Assembly (NCBI RefSeq): GCF_014645815.1
Contig: NZ_BMML01000001.1
Span: 490,118 to 554,117 of the forward strand
Origin: Streptomyces fuscichromogenes
GTDB taxonomy: Bacteria; Actinomycetota; Actinomycetes; Streptomycetales; Streptomycetaceae
DNA length: 64,000 bases
Direction: 5' to 3'
Positions within the stretch are counted from its first letter, which is position 1. Each line of letters starts with the position of its first letter. The notes under the pieces were generated by a model. It was not told the origin of the DNA. It did no database searches and saw nothing but the letters and a program-made list of their open reading frames with translations. Made by a program: the position numbers and the translations under genes. Positions 1-7,688 of the stretch are shown in pieces.

Positions 1-592
1 AGGTGAGCAGGAACCGCGTGCCCATCGCGACCCCCGCCGCGCCGTACGCCAGCGCCGCCACCAGTCCCCGGCCGTCGAAGAACCCCCCGGCGGCCACCAC
101 CGGTATCCGCACCGCGTCCACCACCTGCGGCAGCAGTACGCTCGTCGCCACCTCGCCGGTGTGCCCGCCGCCCTCGCCGCCCTGCACGATCACCGCGTCC
201 GCACCCCACGCCGCCACCTTCTCGGCGTGCCGCCGCGCCCCGACGGACGGGATCACCACCACGCCCGCCGCCTTCAGCTCGGCGATCAGCCCGGGGGAGG
301 GGGCGAGCGCGAAGGACGCCACCCGCACACCCCCGTCGATGATCAACCGGACCCGGTCGCCGGCGTCGGCCGCGTCCGCCCGCAGGTTCACCCCGAACGG
401 GGCGTCCGTACGGCACCGGACCTCGGCTATCGCGGCGCGCAGCTGATCGAGGCTCATCGTCGCGGAGGCCAGCACACCGAGGGCTCCGGCGTTGGCCGTG
501 GCCGAGACCAGGCGCGGCCCCGCCACCCAGCCCATGCCCGTCTGCACGATCGGGTACCGGACCCCGACCAGCCGGGTCAGCGCGGTCTCCAT
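1..592 (-). CDS. ipdC: IpdC-like flavin-dependent reductase (nitronate monooxygenase family), 3' end outside window
   Basis: The reverse strand is open from an ATG at 592 to the window edge, so only about 197 N-terminal residues are present. The translation starts METALTRLVGVRYPIVQTGM and has the TIM-barrel features of the nitronate monooxygenase/2-nitropropane dioxygenase family (QTGMGWVAG near the start, GGEGGGHTGE, and a PVVAAGGFFDG phosphate-binding loop that holds FMN). The ATG overlaps the ipdB stop (ATGA), so the two are translationally coupled. In mycobacteria the homologue IpdC (Rv3553) acts on a CoA thioester in steroid ring C/D breakdown, and the conserved gene order here makes that role likely. 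The family alone would also permit a true nitronate monooxygenase. Confidence 0.85.
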   Translation of the reverse strand, partial: METALTRLVGVRYPIVQTGMGWVAGPRLVSATANAGALGVLASATMSLDQLRAAIAEVRCRTDAPFGVNLRADAADAGDRVRLIIDGGVRVASFALAPSPGLIAELKAAGVVVIPSVGARRHAEKVAAWGADAVIVQGGEGGGHTGEVATSVLLPQVVDAVRIPVVAAGGFFDGRGLVAALAYGAAGVAMGTRFLLT

Positions 593-1353
593 CAGCCGGC
601 GACCTCCTTCGTCCGCGCGCCGGCCGGATCGAGCACCTCGCGGATCAGCCGCAGCTCCGCCGCGCTCGGTTCACGGGTGTACGGCACCTCGTCCGGGACG
701 GTGAGCTCGAAGTCCGTGGCCTCCCGCACCTGGCCGACGCTCACCCCCGGATGCAGCGCGGCCAGCCGCATCGAGCGGTCGGGGGTCTCGAAGTCGAGGA
801 CACCGAGGTCGGTGACGACCCGGGGGATGCGGTGGAAGCGTTCCGCGCCCGGGTGCCGGGCCACCCGGTCGTACCCCACCCCGCACACCATGTCGACCTT
901 CGCCACGAACACCCGGCGGGAGTGCTTCGGGACCCAGTAACTCGTCGGGTTGTTCAGCGTGTTGAGGGGCGCCCCGCGTACCCCCAGCAGCTGCCGGCGG
1001 GGCCGGGTCCAGTCGCCGACGCAGGAGATGTTCTGGTTGCCGTACCGGTCGAGCTGGCTCGCGCCCATCATCACGTGCCGCCGCCCGCCCGCCACCAGCG
1101 CGAGGTGCTGCCGGTAGGGCAGCCAGCCCTCGGGCGTCCCGTCCGGGCGGACCAGCAGCGCCTCGCCGTCGGTCAGCAGCAGGTCCGGTGCGAAGGTCAG
1201 CCGGGCCAGGCGCGCGCCCAGGGAGGGGATCAGACCCATCGGGCTCGCCAGGATCTCCCCCGAGCCGCGCCAGGCCTCGGCGCAGGCGATCACGCAGTAC
1301 TCGGAGCGCAGTACGTCCGTACGCGGTGTGTCCGTGCGCGGTGTGTCCGTCAC
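592..1353 (-). CDS. ipdB: CoA-transferase-family hydrolase, beta subunit (IpdB-like)
   Basis: 253 residues from a GTG at 1353 that overlaps the ipdA stop (GTGA). The protein is a class I CoA-transferase beta-type subunit, with GARLARLTFAPDLLLTDGEA near residue 45 and a GASQLDRYGNQNIS stretch. It matches the mycobacterial IpdB pattern (for example GVRGAPLNTLNNPTSYWVP and SMRLAALHPGVSVGQVREAT) rather than a succinyl- or acetoacetate-CoA transferase. IpdA and IpdB form a heterotetramer that hydrolytically opens the last steroid ring as a CoA thioester. The N-terminus carries a short duplicated TDTPRTDTPRTD stretch not expected in the family, so translation could start slightly further in. Confidence 0.88.
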   Translation of the reverse strand: MTDTPRTDTPRTDVLRSEYCVIACAEAWRGSGEILASPMGLIPSLGARLARLTFAPDLLLTDGEALLVRPDGTPEGWLPYRQHLALVAGGRRHVMMGASQLDRYGNQNISCVGDWTRPRRQLLGVRGAPLNTLNNPTSYWVPKHSRRVFVAKVDMVCGVGYDRVARHPGAERFHRIPRVVTDLGVLDFETPDRSMRLAALHPGVSVGQVREATDFELTVPDEVPYTREPSAAELRLIREVLDPAGARTKEVAG

Positions 1354-2207
1354 CCCTGCCCCTCCTGCCAGTCGCGCACCGACGACCGGTACGTCTGCTC
1401 GTCACCGGCCAGGAACCGCCCGGAGAACTCCGCCCACGGCGTCGTCGCGTACAGCCGCTGGAACTCCTCGTCCCGTCCGTAGTCGGGAGCGCAGGAGGTG
1501 AAGTGGGCGCCGCCCGGCGCCTCCACGACCCCCGTCACGTTCAGCCGCTTGACCAGCAGTGACTGCGGTGCCGCCTCCTTCGTCAGCTCGGCGGTGTCCA
1601 CGATCCGTTCGCAGGAGACGTAGGCCGCGTCCGCCGCCTCGCAGAACAGGTCGTCGAAGTAGGGGTCCGGGCCCAGGTACTGCCCGTTGCCCAGCCGGTC
1701 GGCGCGGTTGACGTGGACCAGCGCCGCGTCCAGGCGCAGGGCGGGCATCGCCACGAACGTCTCCCCGTCGGCGTACGGCGAGGCGACCGTCCGCAGACCG
1801 GGGTTGACCCGCATGACGTCCGAGCCGATCCCGGCGCGCACCGGCAGGAAGGGCAGCCGGTTCGCGGCCGCGTGCAGGCCCCACATGAACATGCCCTCGT
1901 CGACCTCCATCAGCTCCAGCGCCCCGCGTTCGCGTGCCGCGCGGTAGTGCGGTTCCAGCGGGACGGAGTCAAGGGTGACGAAGGCCGTCACCAGCTTGCG
2001 CACCCGGCCGGCCGCGACCAGCATCCCGACGTCCGGCCCGCCGTACGAGACCAGCGTGAGCTCGTCGATACCGCTCCGGAGCACCGCTCTGACCAGGGAC
2101 ATCGGCTTGCGTCGGGAACCCCAGCCGCCGATGCCGAGGGTCATGCCGCTCGCCAGCCGGGAGACGGCCTCGTCGGCGGTCATCGTCTTGTCAGTCACTG
2201 CCGGCAC
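1350..2207 (-). CDS. ipdA: CoA-transferase-family hydrolase, alpha subunit (IpdA-like)
   Basis: 285 residues from a GTG at 2207; a second GTG at 2198 is an equally plausible start. Both overlap the echA20 stop by a few codons. The N-terminal motif SGMTLGIGGWGSRRKPMSLVRA is the CoA-transferase alpha signature as found in IpdA. GSDVMRVNPGLRTVASPYADGE, MPALRLDAALVHVNRAD and EAPGGAHFTSCAPDYGRDEEF match the mycobacterial protein along its length. With IpdB it should hydrolyse the ring-opened C/D steroid intermediate (COCHEA-CoA), feeding central metabolism. Its position between echA20 and ipdB is the same as in M. tuberculosis Rv3550-Rv3553. Confidence 0.88.
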   Translation of the reverse strand: MPAVTDKTMTADEAVSRLASGMTLGIGGWGSRRKPMSLVRAVLRSGIDELTLVSYGGPDVGMLVAAGRVRKLVTAFVTLDSVPLEPHYRAARERGALELMEVDEGMFMWGLHAAANRLPFLPVRAGIGSDVMRVNPGLRTVASPYADGETFVAMPALRLDAALVHVNRADRLGNGQYLGPDPYFDDLFCEAADAAYVSCERIVDTAELTKEAAPQSLLVKRLNVTGVVEAPGGAHFTSCAPDYGRDEEFQRLYATTPWAEFSGRFLAGDEQTYRSSVRDWQEGQG

Positions 2208-2943
2208 CCTCCTTCCCGAAGGTGTCGCGAACTTGGTCGGCCACCCCGCTGAGGGCGGCCTCGAAGGTGAAGCCCTGTTCGAAGCGGTAGCTCCGCCGCA
2301 CGTCGACGGGGTCGATGCCGTTGATGGCGGCCTTGGCGAGGCGCAGCAGCCGGCCGTCCTTGGCGGCTATCTCCCGTGCCAGCTCCATTGCCGCCAGGAG
2401 CAGTTCCCCGCGCGCCACCACTCGCCATACCGAACCGTGCGCGTGCAGTTCGGCCGCGGTCGCCGTCCGCGAGGTGTAGTACAGCGTCCGCATCAGATGC
2501 GGCGGGACCAGCCGGGCCAGATGGGTGGCCGCGCCCAGGGCGCCCCGGTCCAGCTCCGGCAGCCCGAAGACGGCGTCCTCGCTCGCCACGATCGCGTCCG
2601 CGTTGCCCACCAGGCCTATCCCGCCGCCCAGACAGAAACCGTGCACCGCGGCCACCACCGGGGTCTCGCACTCGTACACCGCCGCGAAGGCCTCCGCGCA
2701 GCCCCGGTTGGCGCCGAGCAGCGCCTCGTGTCCGTCCGCCTGTATCTCCTTGATGTCCACGCCCGCGTTGAAGCCCCGGCCCTGTGCGGCGAGCACGACA
2801 CACCGGGTCCCGGGGTCGCGGCCCGCCGCGCGCACCGCGTCCGCCAGCGCGAACCAGCCGTGCACCGGCAGTGCGTTCACCGGTGGGTGGTCGACCGTGA
2901 CGAGCGCGATTCCCTTTTCCGGACACGAGGTGGAGACACCCAT
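2191..2943 (-). CDS. echA20: Enoyl-CoA hydratase/isomerase-family ring hydrolase (EchA20-like)
   Basis: 250 residues from the ATG at 2943 (MGVSTSCPEKGIALVTVDHP). In-frame upstream TTG/GTG codons exist, but they fall inside the operator-like palindrome and are less likely starts. The crotonase fold is shown by the oxyanion-hole segments GRGFNAGVDIKEIQ (about residue 60) and VHGFCLGGGIGLVGNAD (about residue 100). The D/E catalytic pair typical of simple hydratases is not obvious, as in EchA20, which opens a ring of the steroid C/D CoA ester. It is first gene of the leftward ipd operon and overlaps ipdA. Confidence 0.85.
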   Translation of the reverse strand: MGVSTSCPEKGIALVTVDHPPVNALPVHGWFALADAVRAAGRDPGTRCVVLAAQGRGFNAGVDIKEIQADGHEALLGANRGCAEAFAAVYECETPVVAAVHGFCLGGGIGLVGNADAIVASEDAVFGLPELDRGALGAATHLARLVPPHLMRTLYYTSRTATAAELHAHGSVWRVVARGELLLAAMELAREIAAKDGRLLRLAKAAINGIDPVDVRRSYRFEQGFTFEAALSGVADQVRDTFGKEGAGSD

Positions 2944-2979
2944 GGACGCATCAGCTACCTTCGCAGTCAGCTGCCTTTC

Positions 2980-2999
2980 CACCAAACATTTGTTAGGTG
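2980..2999. promoter_or_regulatory. Palindromic operator between divergent steroid-degradation operons
   Basis: The 20-base site reads CACCAAACATTTGTTAGGTG. It is an inverted repeat with 16 of 20 positions symmetrical (consensus CACCWAACA..TGTTWGGTG). It lies between echA20 (left) and the SDR gene (right) and overlaps the -35 of the rightward promoter, the position expected for repression of both directions. The shape is that of a TetR-family operator. It does not match the mycobacterial KstR2 consensus (CAAG..CTTG), so a different TetR protein would be the binder. No regulator gene is adjacent. Confidence 0.6.
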
Positions 3000-3019
3000 T
3001 GAGGCTTCGAAGCTAGCAG
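2990..3019 (+). promoter_or_regulatory. Candidate promoter for rightward SDR operon
   Basis: TTGTTA at 2990-2995 and TAGCAG at 3014-3019 are separated by 18 bases, an acceptable sigma-70-like arrangement ending 25 bases before the GTG at 3045. The -35 sits inside the palindrome at 2980-2999, and a second perfect palindrome (GCTTCGAAGC, 3004-3013) fills the spacer. Confidence 0.4.
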
Positions 3020-3044
3020 CCGGTGCGGACCAGCGGGAGAGCCT

Positions 3045-3803
3045 GTGGACAACTCGCCGAGCGGCAGGACCGTCGTCGTCACCGGCGGCACCCGGGGCGT
3101 GGGCGCGGGGATCGCGCAGGCCTTCGCCGCGACCGGCGCCCAGGTCCTGGCCTGCGCCCGCCGACCGCCCGAACAGCCCCTCGACGGCGTCGAGTTCATC
3201 CCCCTCGACCTGCGCGATCCGCCCGCCGTACGCGCCTTCTTCGACGCCCTGCCCCGGGTCGACGTGCTCGTCAACAACGCGGGCGGCACCCCCTACCGGC
3301 GGCTCGCCGACGCGGACGCGGAGCGGCACGCCCGGGTGATCGAGCTGAACCTCGTCACCGCGCTGACCGCCTCCCTCGCCGCGTACGAGCACCTGCGGCG
3401 GGCCCGGGGCGCGGTGGTGATGATCAGCAGCGTCAGCGGCGGCCGTCCCTCGCCGGGCTCCGCCGCCTACGGAGCGGCCAAGGCGGGGCTGGAGAACCTG
3501 GCCCGGTCCATGGCGGTGGAGTGGGCGCCGGAGGTCCGCGTCAACACGCTGGTCGTCGGCATGGTCCGCACCGAGCTGGCCCACCTCCACTACGGCGGCC
3601 CGGACGGCATCGACGCGGTCTCCCGCACCGTGCCGCTCGGCCGCCTCGCCGACCCGTCCGACATCGGTGCCGCCGCCGTCTTCCTCGCCTCCGACGCGGC
3701 CGCCTACATCAGCGGGGCGAGCCTGCTCGTGCACGGGGGCGGGGAGCGGCCGGCGTTCCTGGACGCGGCGACCGCCAACAAGCCGTTCGACAAGGAGGAC
3801 TGA
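3045..3803 (+). CDS. Short-chain dehydrogenase/reductase of the steroid-degradation cluster
   Basis: 252 residues from a GTG. Classical SDR: the Rossmann motif TGGTRGVGAG at about residue 14 binds NAD(P); NNAG follows at about 77; the Ser of ISSVSGG and the YGAAK pair (about residues 145-150) give the catalytic Ser-Tyr-Lys triad. It is divergently transcribed from echA20 and sits where Rv3549c-type SDRs sit beside echA20 in mycobacteria, so it probably oxidises or reduces a hydroxyacyl-CoA steroid fragment. The exact substrate cannot be read from sequence. The gene is followed one base later by a second SDR. Confidence 0.85.
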   Translation: MDNSPSGRTVVVTGGTRGVGAGIAQAFAATGAQVLACARRPPEQPLDGVEFIPLDLRDPPAVRAFFDALPRVDVLVNNAGGTPYRRLADADAERHARVIELNLVTALTASLAAYEHLRRARGAVVMISSVSGGRPSPGSAAYGAAKAGLENLARSMAVEWAPEVRVNTLVVGMVRTELAHLHYGGPDGIDAVSRTVPLGRLADPSDIGAAAVFLASDAAAYISGASLLVHGGGERPAFLDAATANKPFDKED

Positions 3804-3804
3804 G

Positions 3805-4764
3805 ATGAGCGGAATCTGCGCGGGCCGGGTCGTGATCGTCACCGGCGCCGGGCGCGGACTGGGCCGGGCCCACGCGCTGGCCTTCGCCGCCGAGGGCGCC
3901 CGGGTCGTCGTCAACGACCTCGGCGTCGGCCTCGACGGCGCACCGGGCACGGACACCCTCGCCGGTCCAGCCGGTCCCGCCGGTGCGGACAGCCCGGTCG
4001 GCTCGGGCAGTCCCGCGGAGGCTGTCGTGGCGGAGATCCGGGCGGCCGGTGGTGAGGCGGTGGCGCACGGTGGGGACATCGCGACGGACGCCGGTGCCGA
4101 GTCCCTGGTGGCGGCGGCCCTGGACGCGTTCGGCCGCCTCGACACCCTCGTCAACAACGCCGGCTTCCTGCGCGACCGCATGCTCGTCAACCTCGCCGAA
4201 GACGACTGGGACGCGGTCATGCGGGTGCATCTCAAGGGCCACTTCCTGCCGCTGCGGCACGCGGCCGCGCACTGGCGGGCCGAGGCCAGGGCGGGCCGCA
4301 CCCCGGCCGCCCGCATCGTCAACACCAGCAGCGGCGCGGGCCTGCTGGGCTCGGTCGGGCAGGGCAACTACAGCGCCGCCAAGGCCGGCATCGTCGGTCT
4401 CACCCTGGTCGCGGCCGCCGAACTCGCCCGCTACGGCGTCCAGGTCAACGCCATCGCCCCGGCCGCCCGCACCCGGATGACCGAGCGGGCCTTCGCCGGG
4501 ACCATGGCCGCCCCCGACACCGGCTTCGACGCCATGGCCCCCGGCAACGTCTCCCCGCTGGTGGTCTGGCTGGGCTCCGCCGCGAGCAGCGGTGTCACCG
4601 GTCGGGTGTTCGAGACGGAAGGGGGCCGGATCACCGTCATGGAGGGCTGGCGGCCCGGTCCGACCGTCGACAAGGGCGCCCGGTGGACCCCGGCGGAGGC
4701 GGGGGAGACGGCGCTGAAACTGCTCGCCGAGGCGGCGCCGCCCGGAGCGGTGTACGGGGCGTGA
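3805..4764 (+). CDS. Short-chain dehydrogenase, second SDR of the cluster
   Basis: 319 residues from ATG 3805, two bases after the preceding stop, with AAGGAGG just upstream. The Rossmann motif is TGAGRGLGRAHALAF, followed by VVVNDLGVGLDGA (an Asp in NDLG suggesting NAD preference), NNAGFLRDRML, the Ser in NTSSGAGLLG and the YSAAKAG catalytic pair. An extended loop rich in Ala/Gly/Pro (about residues 50-70) and the about 50-residue C-terminal extension are typical of the larger 'multifunctional enzyme type 2'-like SDRs that act on 3-hydroxyacyl-CoAs. Rv3548c occupies the same relative place in mycobacteria. Confidence 0.82.
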   Translation: MSGICAGRVVIVTGAGRGLGRAHALAFAAEGARVVVNDLGVGLDGAPGTDTLAGPAGPAGADSPVGSGSPAEAVVAEIRAAGGEAVAHGGDIATDAGAESLVAAALDAFGRLDTLVNNAGFLRDRMLVNLAEDDWDAVMRVHLKGHFLPLRHAAAHWRAEARAGRTPAARIVNTSSGAGLLGSVGQGNYSAAKAGIVGLTLVAAAELARYGVQVNAIAPAARTRMTERAFAGTMAAPDTGFDAMAPGNVSPLVVWLGSAASSGVTGRVFETEGGRITVMEGWRPGPTVDKGARWTPAEAGETALKLLAEAAPPGAVYGA

Positions 4765-4830
4765 CGCGGGCGATGCGGGCGACGCGGCCGACGCGGGCCT
4801 GGCCGGCGGCGGGGCCCCGGGTCGGGTCCC

Positions 4831-5721
4831 CTAGGTGTCGCACTCCAGGACCGTGCGGCACAGCGAGCAGCGGGCCCGGACCCGGCCCCGCACCGGCACC
4901 CTGATCCGCTGGTGGCAGGTGGGGCACGGGAACGAGACCCGCAGCCGGCCGCCGCTGTCGGGGGTGAAGGCGTAGGGGGCGCCGGGCTGCGCGGGCGGCG
5001 CCGCGGGGGCGTGGCGGCGGTCGCGGGCGTAGCGGCGGCGGCCCGCCCAGCCGGCGCCGGTGAGCGGCGGCTGTTCCTCGTCCTGGCGGGCCCGGACCAT
5101 GCCCTTCTGGTACGCCGTGTAGGCCTGCGGACTGGTGAACCACACCGACGGATCCTCGTGGAAGACGAGGGAGCGCTTGGCCAGCACGTAGCCGAACTCC
5201 TCCGGGGTGAGATAACCGAGCTTCTGGGACGCCTCGCCGTGCTCCCGGTAGGCGTCCAGGAGCAGCCAGCCGGCCCCGAGGTAGGTGGTCGCCGTGTCCG
5301 TGAGGATCTCGTTCTCCCGGGTGCTCGCGAAGGACAGGTCCAGGCGGTGCAGGTACACGTGCATCACCTCGTGGGCGAGGGCCGCGCCGATGTCCCTGCG
5401 ATGGGTGCGGAAGCGGTCGTTCAGCTCGATGAAGTACTCCGGGCCCGCGGTGAGTTCGACGTTCGCCGCGTGGGGGATGTCCTTGAAGCCGACGATCATG
5501 CGGGCGTCGGGCAGCCGGAAGTGCCGGACCAGCTCGCGGGCGACGCGCTGCGCGCCGAGGTGCAGGTCGTCGGTGTCGCAGAACGCGACGTCGGCGGGCG
5601 GCACGCTGGTGTCGAAGGTCTGCACGGTGTCGTACGACAGGCGGCGGTACAACGCCGTGACGGCGGCCCGCACGGTGTCCAGGTGCGGGTAGCCGTGTTC
5701 CACCGGGCCGCCGTTCGCCAC
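4831..5721 (-). CDS. Putative zinc metallopeptidase with C-terminal zinc ribbon, function unknown
   Basis: 296 residues from GTG 5721. A central HEVMHVYLH motif (around residue 130) is an HExxH zinc site preceded by ALA and followed by an ENEILTDTAT stretch about 20 residues later, whose Glu/Asp could be further ligands, as in gluzincins. The C-terminus has two CxxC pairs (CPTCHQRI and CSLCRT) separated by about 15 residues, an MJ0042-like zinc ribbon. No signal peptide or membrane segment is visible, so it should be cytoplasmic. I do not recognise a named family; the call rests on the zinc motif. It stands alone between the SDR pair and the galactosidase. Confidence 0.6.
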   Translation of the reverse strand: MANGGPVEHGYPHLDTVRAAVTALYRRLSYDTVQTFDTSVPPADVAFCDTDDLHLGAQRVARELVRHFRLPDARMIVGFKDIPHAANVELTAGPEYFIELNDRFRTHRRDIGAALAHEVMHVYLHRLDLSFASTRENEILTDTATTYLGAGWLLLDAYREHGEASQKLGYLTPEEFGYVLAKRSLVFHEDPSVWFTSPQAYTAYQKGMVRARQDEEQPPLTGAGWAGRRRYARDRRHAPAAPPAQPGAPYAFTPDSGGRLRVSFPCPTCHQRIRVPVRGRVRARCSLCRTVLECDT

Positions 5722-5819
5722 GTCCTACCCCCAAAGACGCCCAGAACCTGTTTCCACTGTATGCGCGGGTCGGGGAAATGTCGGGGGTAGGACGGTTGTA
5801 CGTCGGGTGCGGCCAGGTG

Positions 5820-5849
5820 AGGGGCGATCGCGCGGTTCCCCGCGCCCCT
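5820..5849 (-). terminator. Hairpin at the end of the beta-galactosidase gene; dispersed Streptomyces palindrome
   Basis: AGGGGCG (5820-5826) pairs with CGCCCCT (5843-5849). The right arm contains the TAG stop of the GH35 gene. The sequence is the same GGGGCGCGGGGAAC..GCGCGA element that recurs at 20699 and 48839, inserted here in the reverse sense. It may terminate leftward transcription. Confidence 0.5.
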
Positions 5850-7599
5850 AGAGGGGCGCCAGCCGTACCGTTCCCTGATTCGACTCCTGGAGTTCCAGGA
5901 CCCAGACCTCGTTCTCGCCCTCCTTCAGGACCGGGCCCGGCACGTACAGCGACTCCTGCGGGCCCGCCGACCAGTAGCGGCCCAGGTTGAAGCCGTTGAT
6001 CCAGACGAAGCCCCGCGTCCAGCCGGGGAGTTCCAGGCGGGCGTCCCCGGCGCCGCGCACCGTGACGGTCCCCCGGTACAGGCCGGGCGTGCCGTCCTCC
6101 GGAAGAGGAGCGAAGGGCACCGCATCCACCCCCGCCTCGAACGCGTCCAGATCGAGCGCCCGCGCGCGTACCCCGTGCAGGAACTGGCGTTCGTGCAGGA
6201 CGCCCCCGGTGATGCCCTTCGGCTCGCCGGAGCGGGGGCCGTAGTTGACGCGGCCCAGGGACTCCACCCAGAGCTCCACGCGCGCGGGGCCGGCGACCGG
6301 CTTCTTGAGCTGGGGTTCCTCCTCGGTGAGGACCCCGGCCCGCTCGCCGTCGACGTACACGACCGCGAGGTCGCGCAGGCCCCGCGCGGTGAGCGGGTAC
6401 GGCGGGCGCGGGCCCGGTACGTCCACCTCGTAGCGGACCAGGCCCCGGGCGATGTCCAGCTCCTCGAAGGTGGGCGGCACCGGGTGGACGCGTTCCGGGG
6501 TGCCGAGGGTCTCCAGAACGGCGGGCAGTGATGCCCAGGCGATGCGCTCCACGTCCGCCGGCGCGGCCAACGGGGCCGGCGCCGAGGGCGGTTCGGGCAG
6601 CGGGTCGGCGTGGTAGGCGGCGAGCACCTCGCGGAAGCGCCAGAACTTCTCGGTGGGGCGGCCGTACTCGTCGATGGGCGCGTCGTAGTCGTACGACGTC
6701 ACGTCCGCCTCCAGCGGGCCCTCGTGCAGCTCGCCGCCGGGGCGGTTGGCGCCCGCCCAGCCGGCGAAGTTGGTGCCGCCGTGCGCCATGTACACGTTGA
6801 CCGAGGACCCGCACTCCAGGATCTCCCGCAGCGCCGCCGCCGCGTCCTCGGCGTCCCGTACGACGTGCTCGCCGCCCCAGTGGTCGAACCAGCCGCACCA
6901 GAACTCCATGCACATCAGCGGGCCGCCGGGCTGGTGGCGGCGGAGCGTCTCGAAGGCCACGCGCGCGTGCGAGCCGAAGTTCACCGTCGCGAGCAGGCCG
7001 GGGACCGAGCCGCCGGTGAGCATGTGGTCCTCGGGGCCGTCCGAGGTGACCAGCGGCACCGTGACGCCCTCGGCCCGCAGCAGGTCGGTGAGGTGGGCCA
7101 GGTAGACGGCGTCGGAGCCGTAGCTGCCGTACTCGTTCTCGACCTGCACCATGATCACCGGGCCGCCCCGGTCCAGCTGCCGGGACGTGACCTCGGGCAG
7201 CAGCCGGCGGAACCAGCGGTCCACGTACCGGAGGAAACGCTCGTCACGCGTGCGTGCCCGCGCGCCCAGCTCGCCGGTCACCCAGTGCGGCAGGCCGCCG
7301 TTCTCCCACTCCGCACAGATGTACGGTCCCGGCCGCACGATCGCCCACAGGCCCGCCTCCCGGGCCGCGTCCAGGAAGCGGCCGAGCGCCTCGACGTCCC
7401 GGAAGTCGCCGGGGTGCGGCTCGTGCAGGTTCCACGGGACGTACGTCTCCACGCAGTTCAGCCCCATGGCGCGCAGCAGCGCCAGCCGGTGACCCCACTG
7501 CTCCTCGTGCACCCGGAAGTAGTGCAGCGCTCCGGACAGCAGCCGTACCGGCCGGCCGTCCAGCAGGAAATCCGTTTCGCCCACCGTGAAGTCGCTCAT
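5848..7599 (-). CDS. Beta-galactosidase, glycoside hydrolase family 35
   Basis: 583 residues from ATG 7599 (MSDFTVGETDFLLDGRPVRL). GH35 hallmarks: LSGALHYFRVHEEQW, NCVETYVPWNLHEP, then WENGGLPHW, the acid/base glutamate in QVENEYGSYG and the nucleophile glutamate in CMEFWCGWFDHWGG, followed by the MAHGGTNFAGW signature. Two beta-sandwich jelly-roll regions follow. No signal peptide is visible, so it is probably an intracellular retaining exo-galactosidase acting on imported galactosides. It is divergent from an AraC-family gene only about 90 bases away, its likely regulator. The length is normal for bacterial GH35. Confidence 0.92.
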   Translation of the reverse strand: MSDFTVGETDFLLDGRPVRLLSGALHYFRVHEEQWGHRLALLRAMGLNCVETYVPWNLHEPHPGDFRDVEALGRFLDAAREAGLWAIVRPGPYICAEWENGGLPHWVTGELGARARTRDERFLRYVDRWFRRLLPEVTSRQLDRGGPVIMVQVENEYGSYGSDAVYLAHLTDLLRAEGVTVPLVTSDGPEDHMLTGGSVPGLLATVNFGSHARVAFETLRRHQPGGPLMCMEFWCGWFDHWGGEHVVRDAEDAAAALREILECGSSVNVYMAHGGTNFAGWAGANRPGGELHEGPLEADVTSYDYDAPIDEYGRPTEKFWRFREVLAAYHADPLPEPPSAPAPLAAPADVERIAWASLPAVLETLGTPERVHPVPPTFEELDIARGLVRYEVDVPGPRPPYPLTARGLRDLAVVYVDGERAGVLTEEEPQLKKPVAGPARVELWVESLGRVNYGPRSGEPKGITGGVLHERQFLHGVRARALDLDAFEAGVDAVPFAPLPEDGTPGLYRGTVTVRGAGDARLELPGWTRGFVWINGFNLGRYWSAGPQESLYVPGPVLKEGENEVWVLELQESNQGTVRLAPL

Positions 7600-7688
7600 A
7601 GGCTCACCTTGGTCCCCTGACGGGCGCCGGCACCATGGACAAAGATCGGCAGTACTTGGACGGAAGAGACGCACACAGGGGGCGCGCA

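Noticed and set aside
2980..2999. KstR2 site
   Set aside because: The palindrome lacks the CAAG..CTTG half-sites; treated as a generic TetR-like operator instead.
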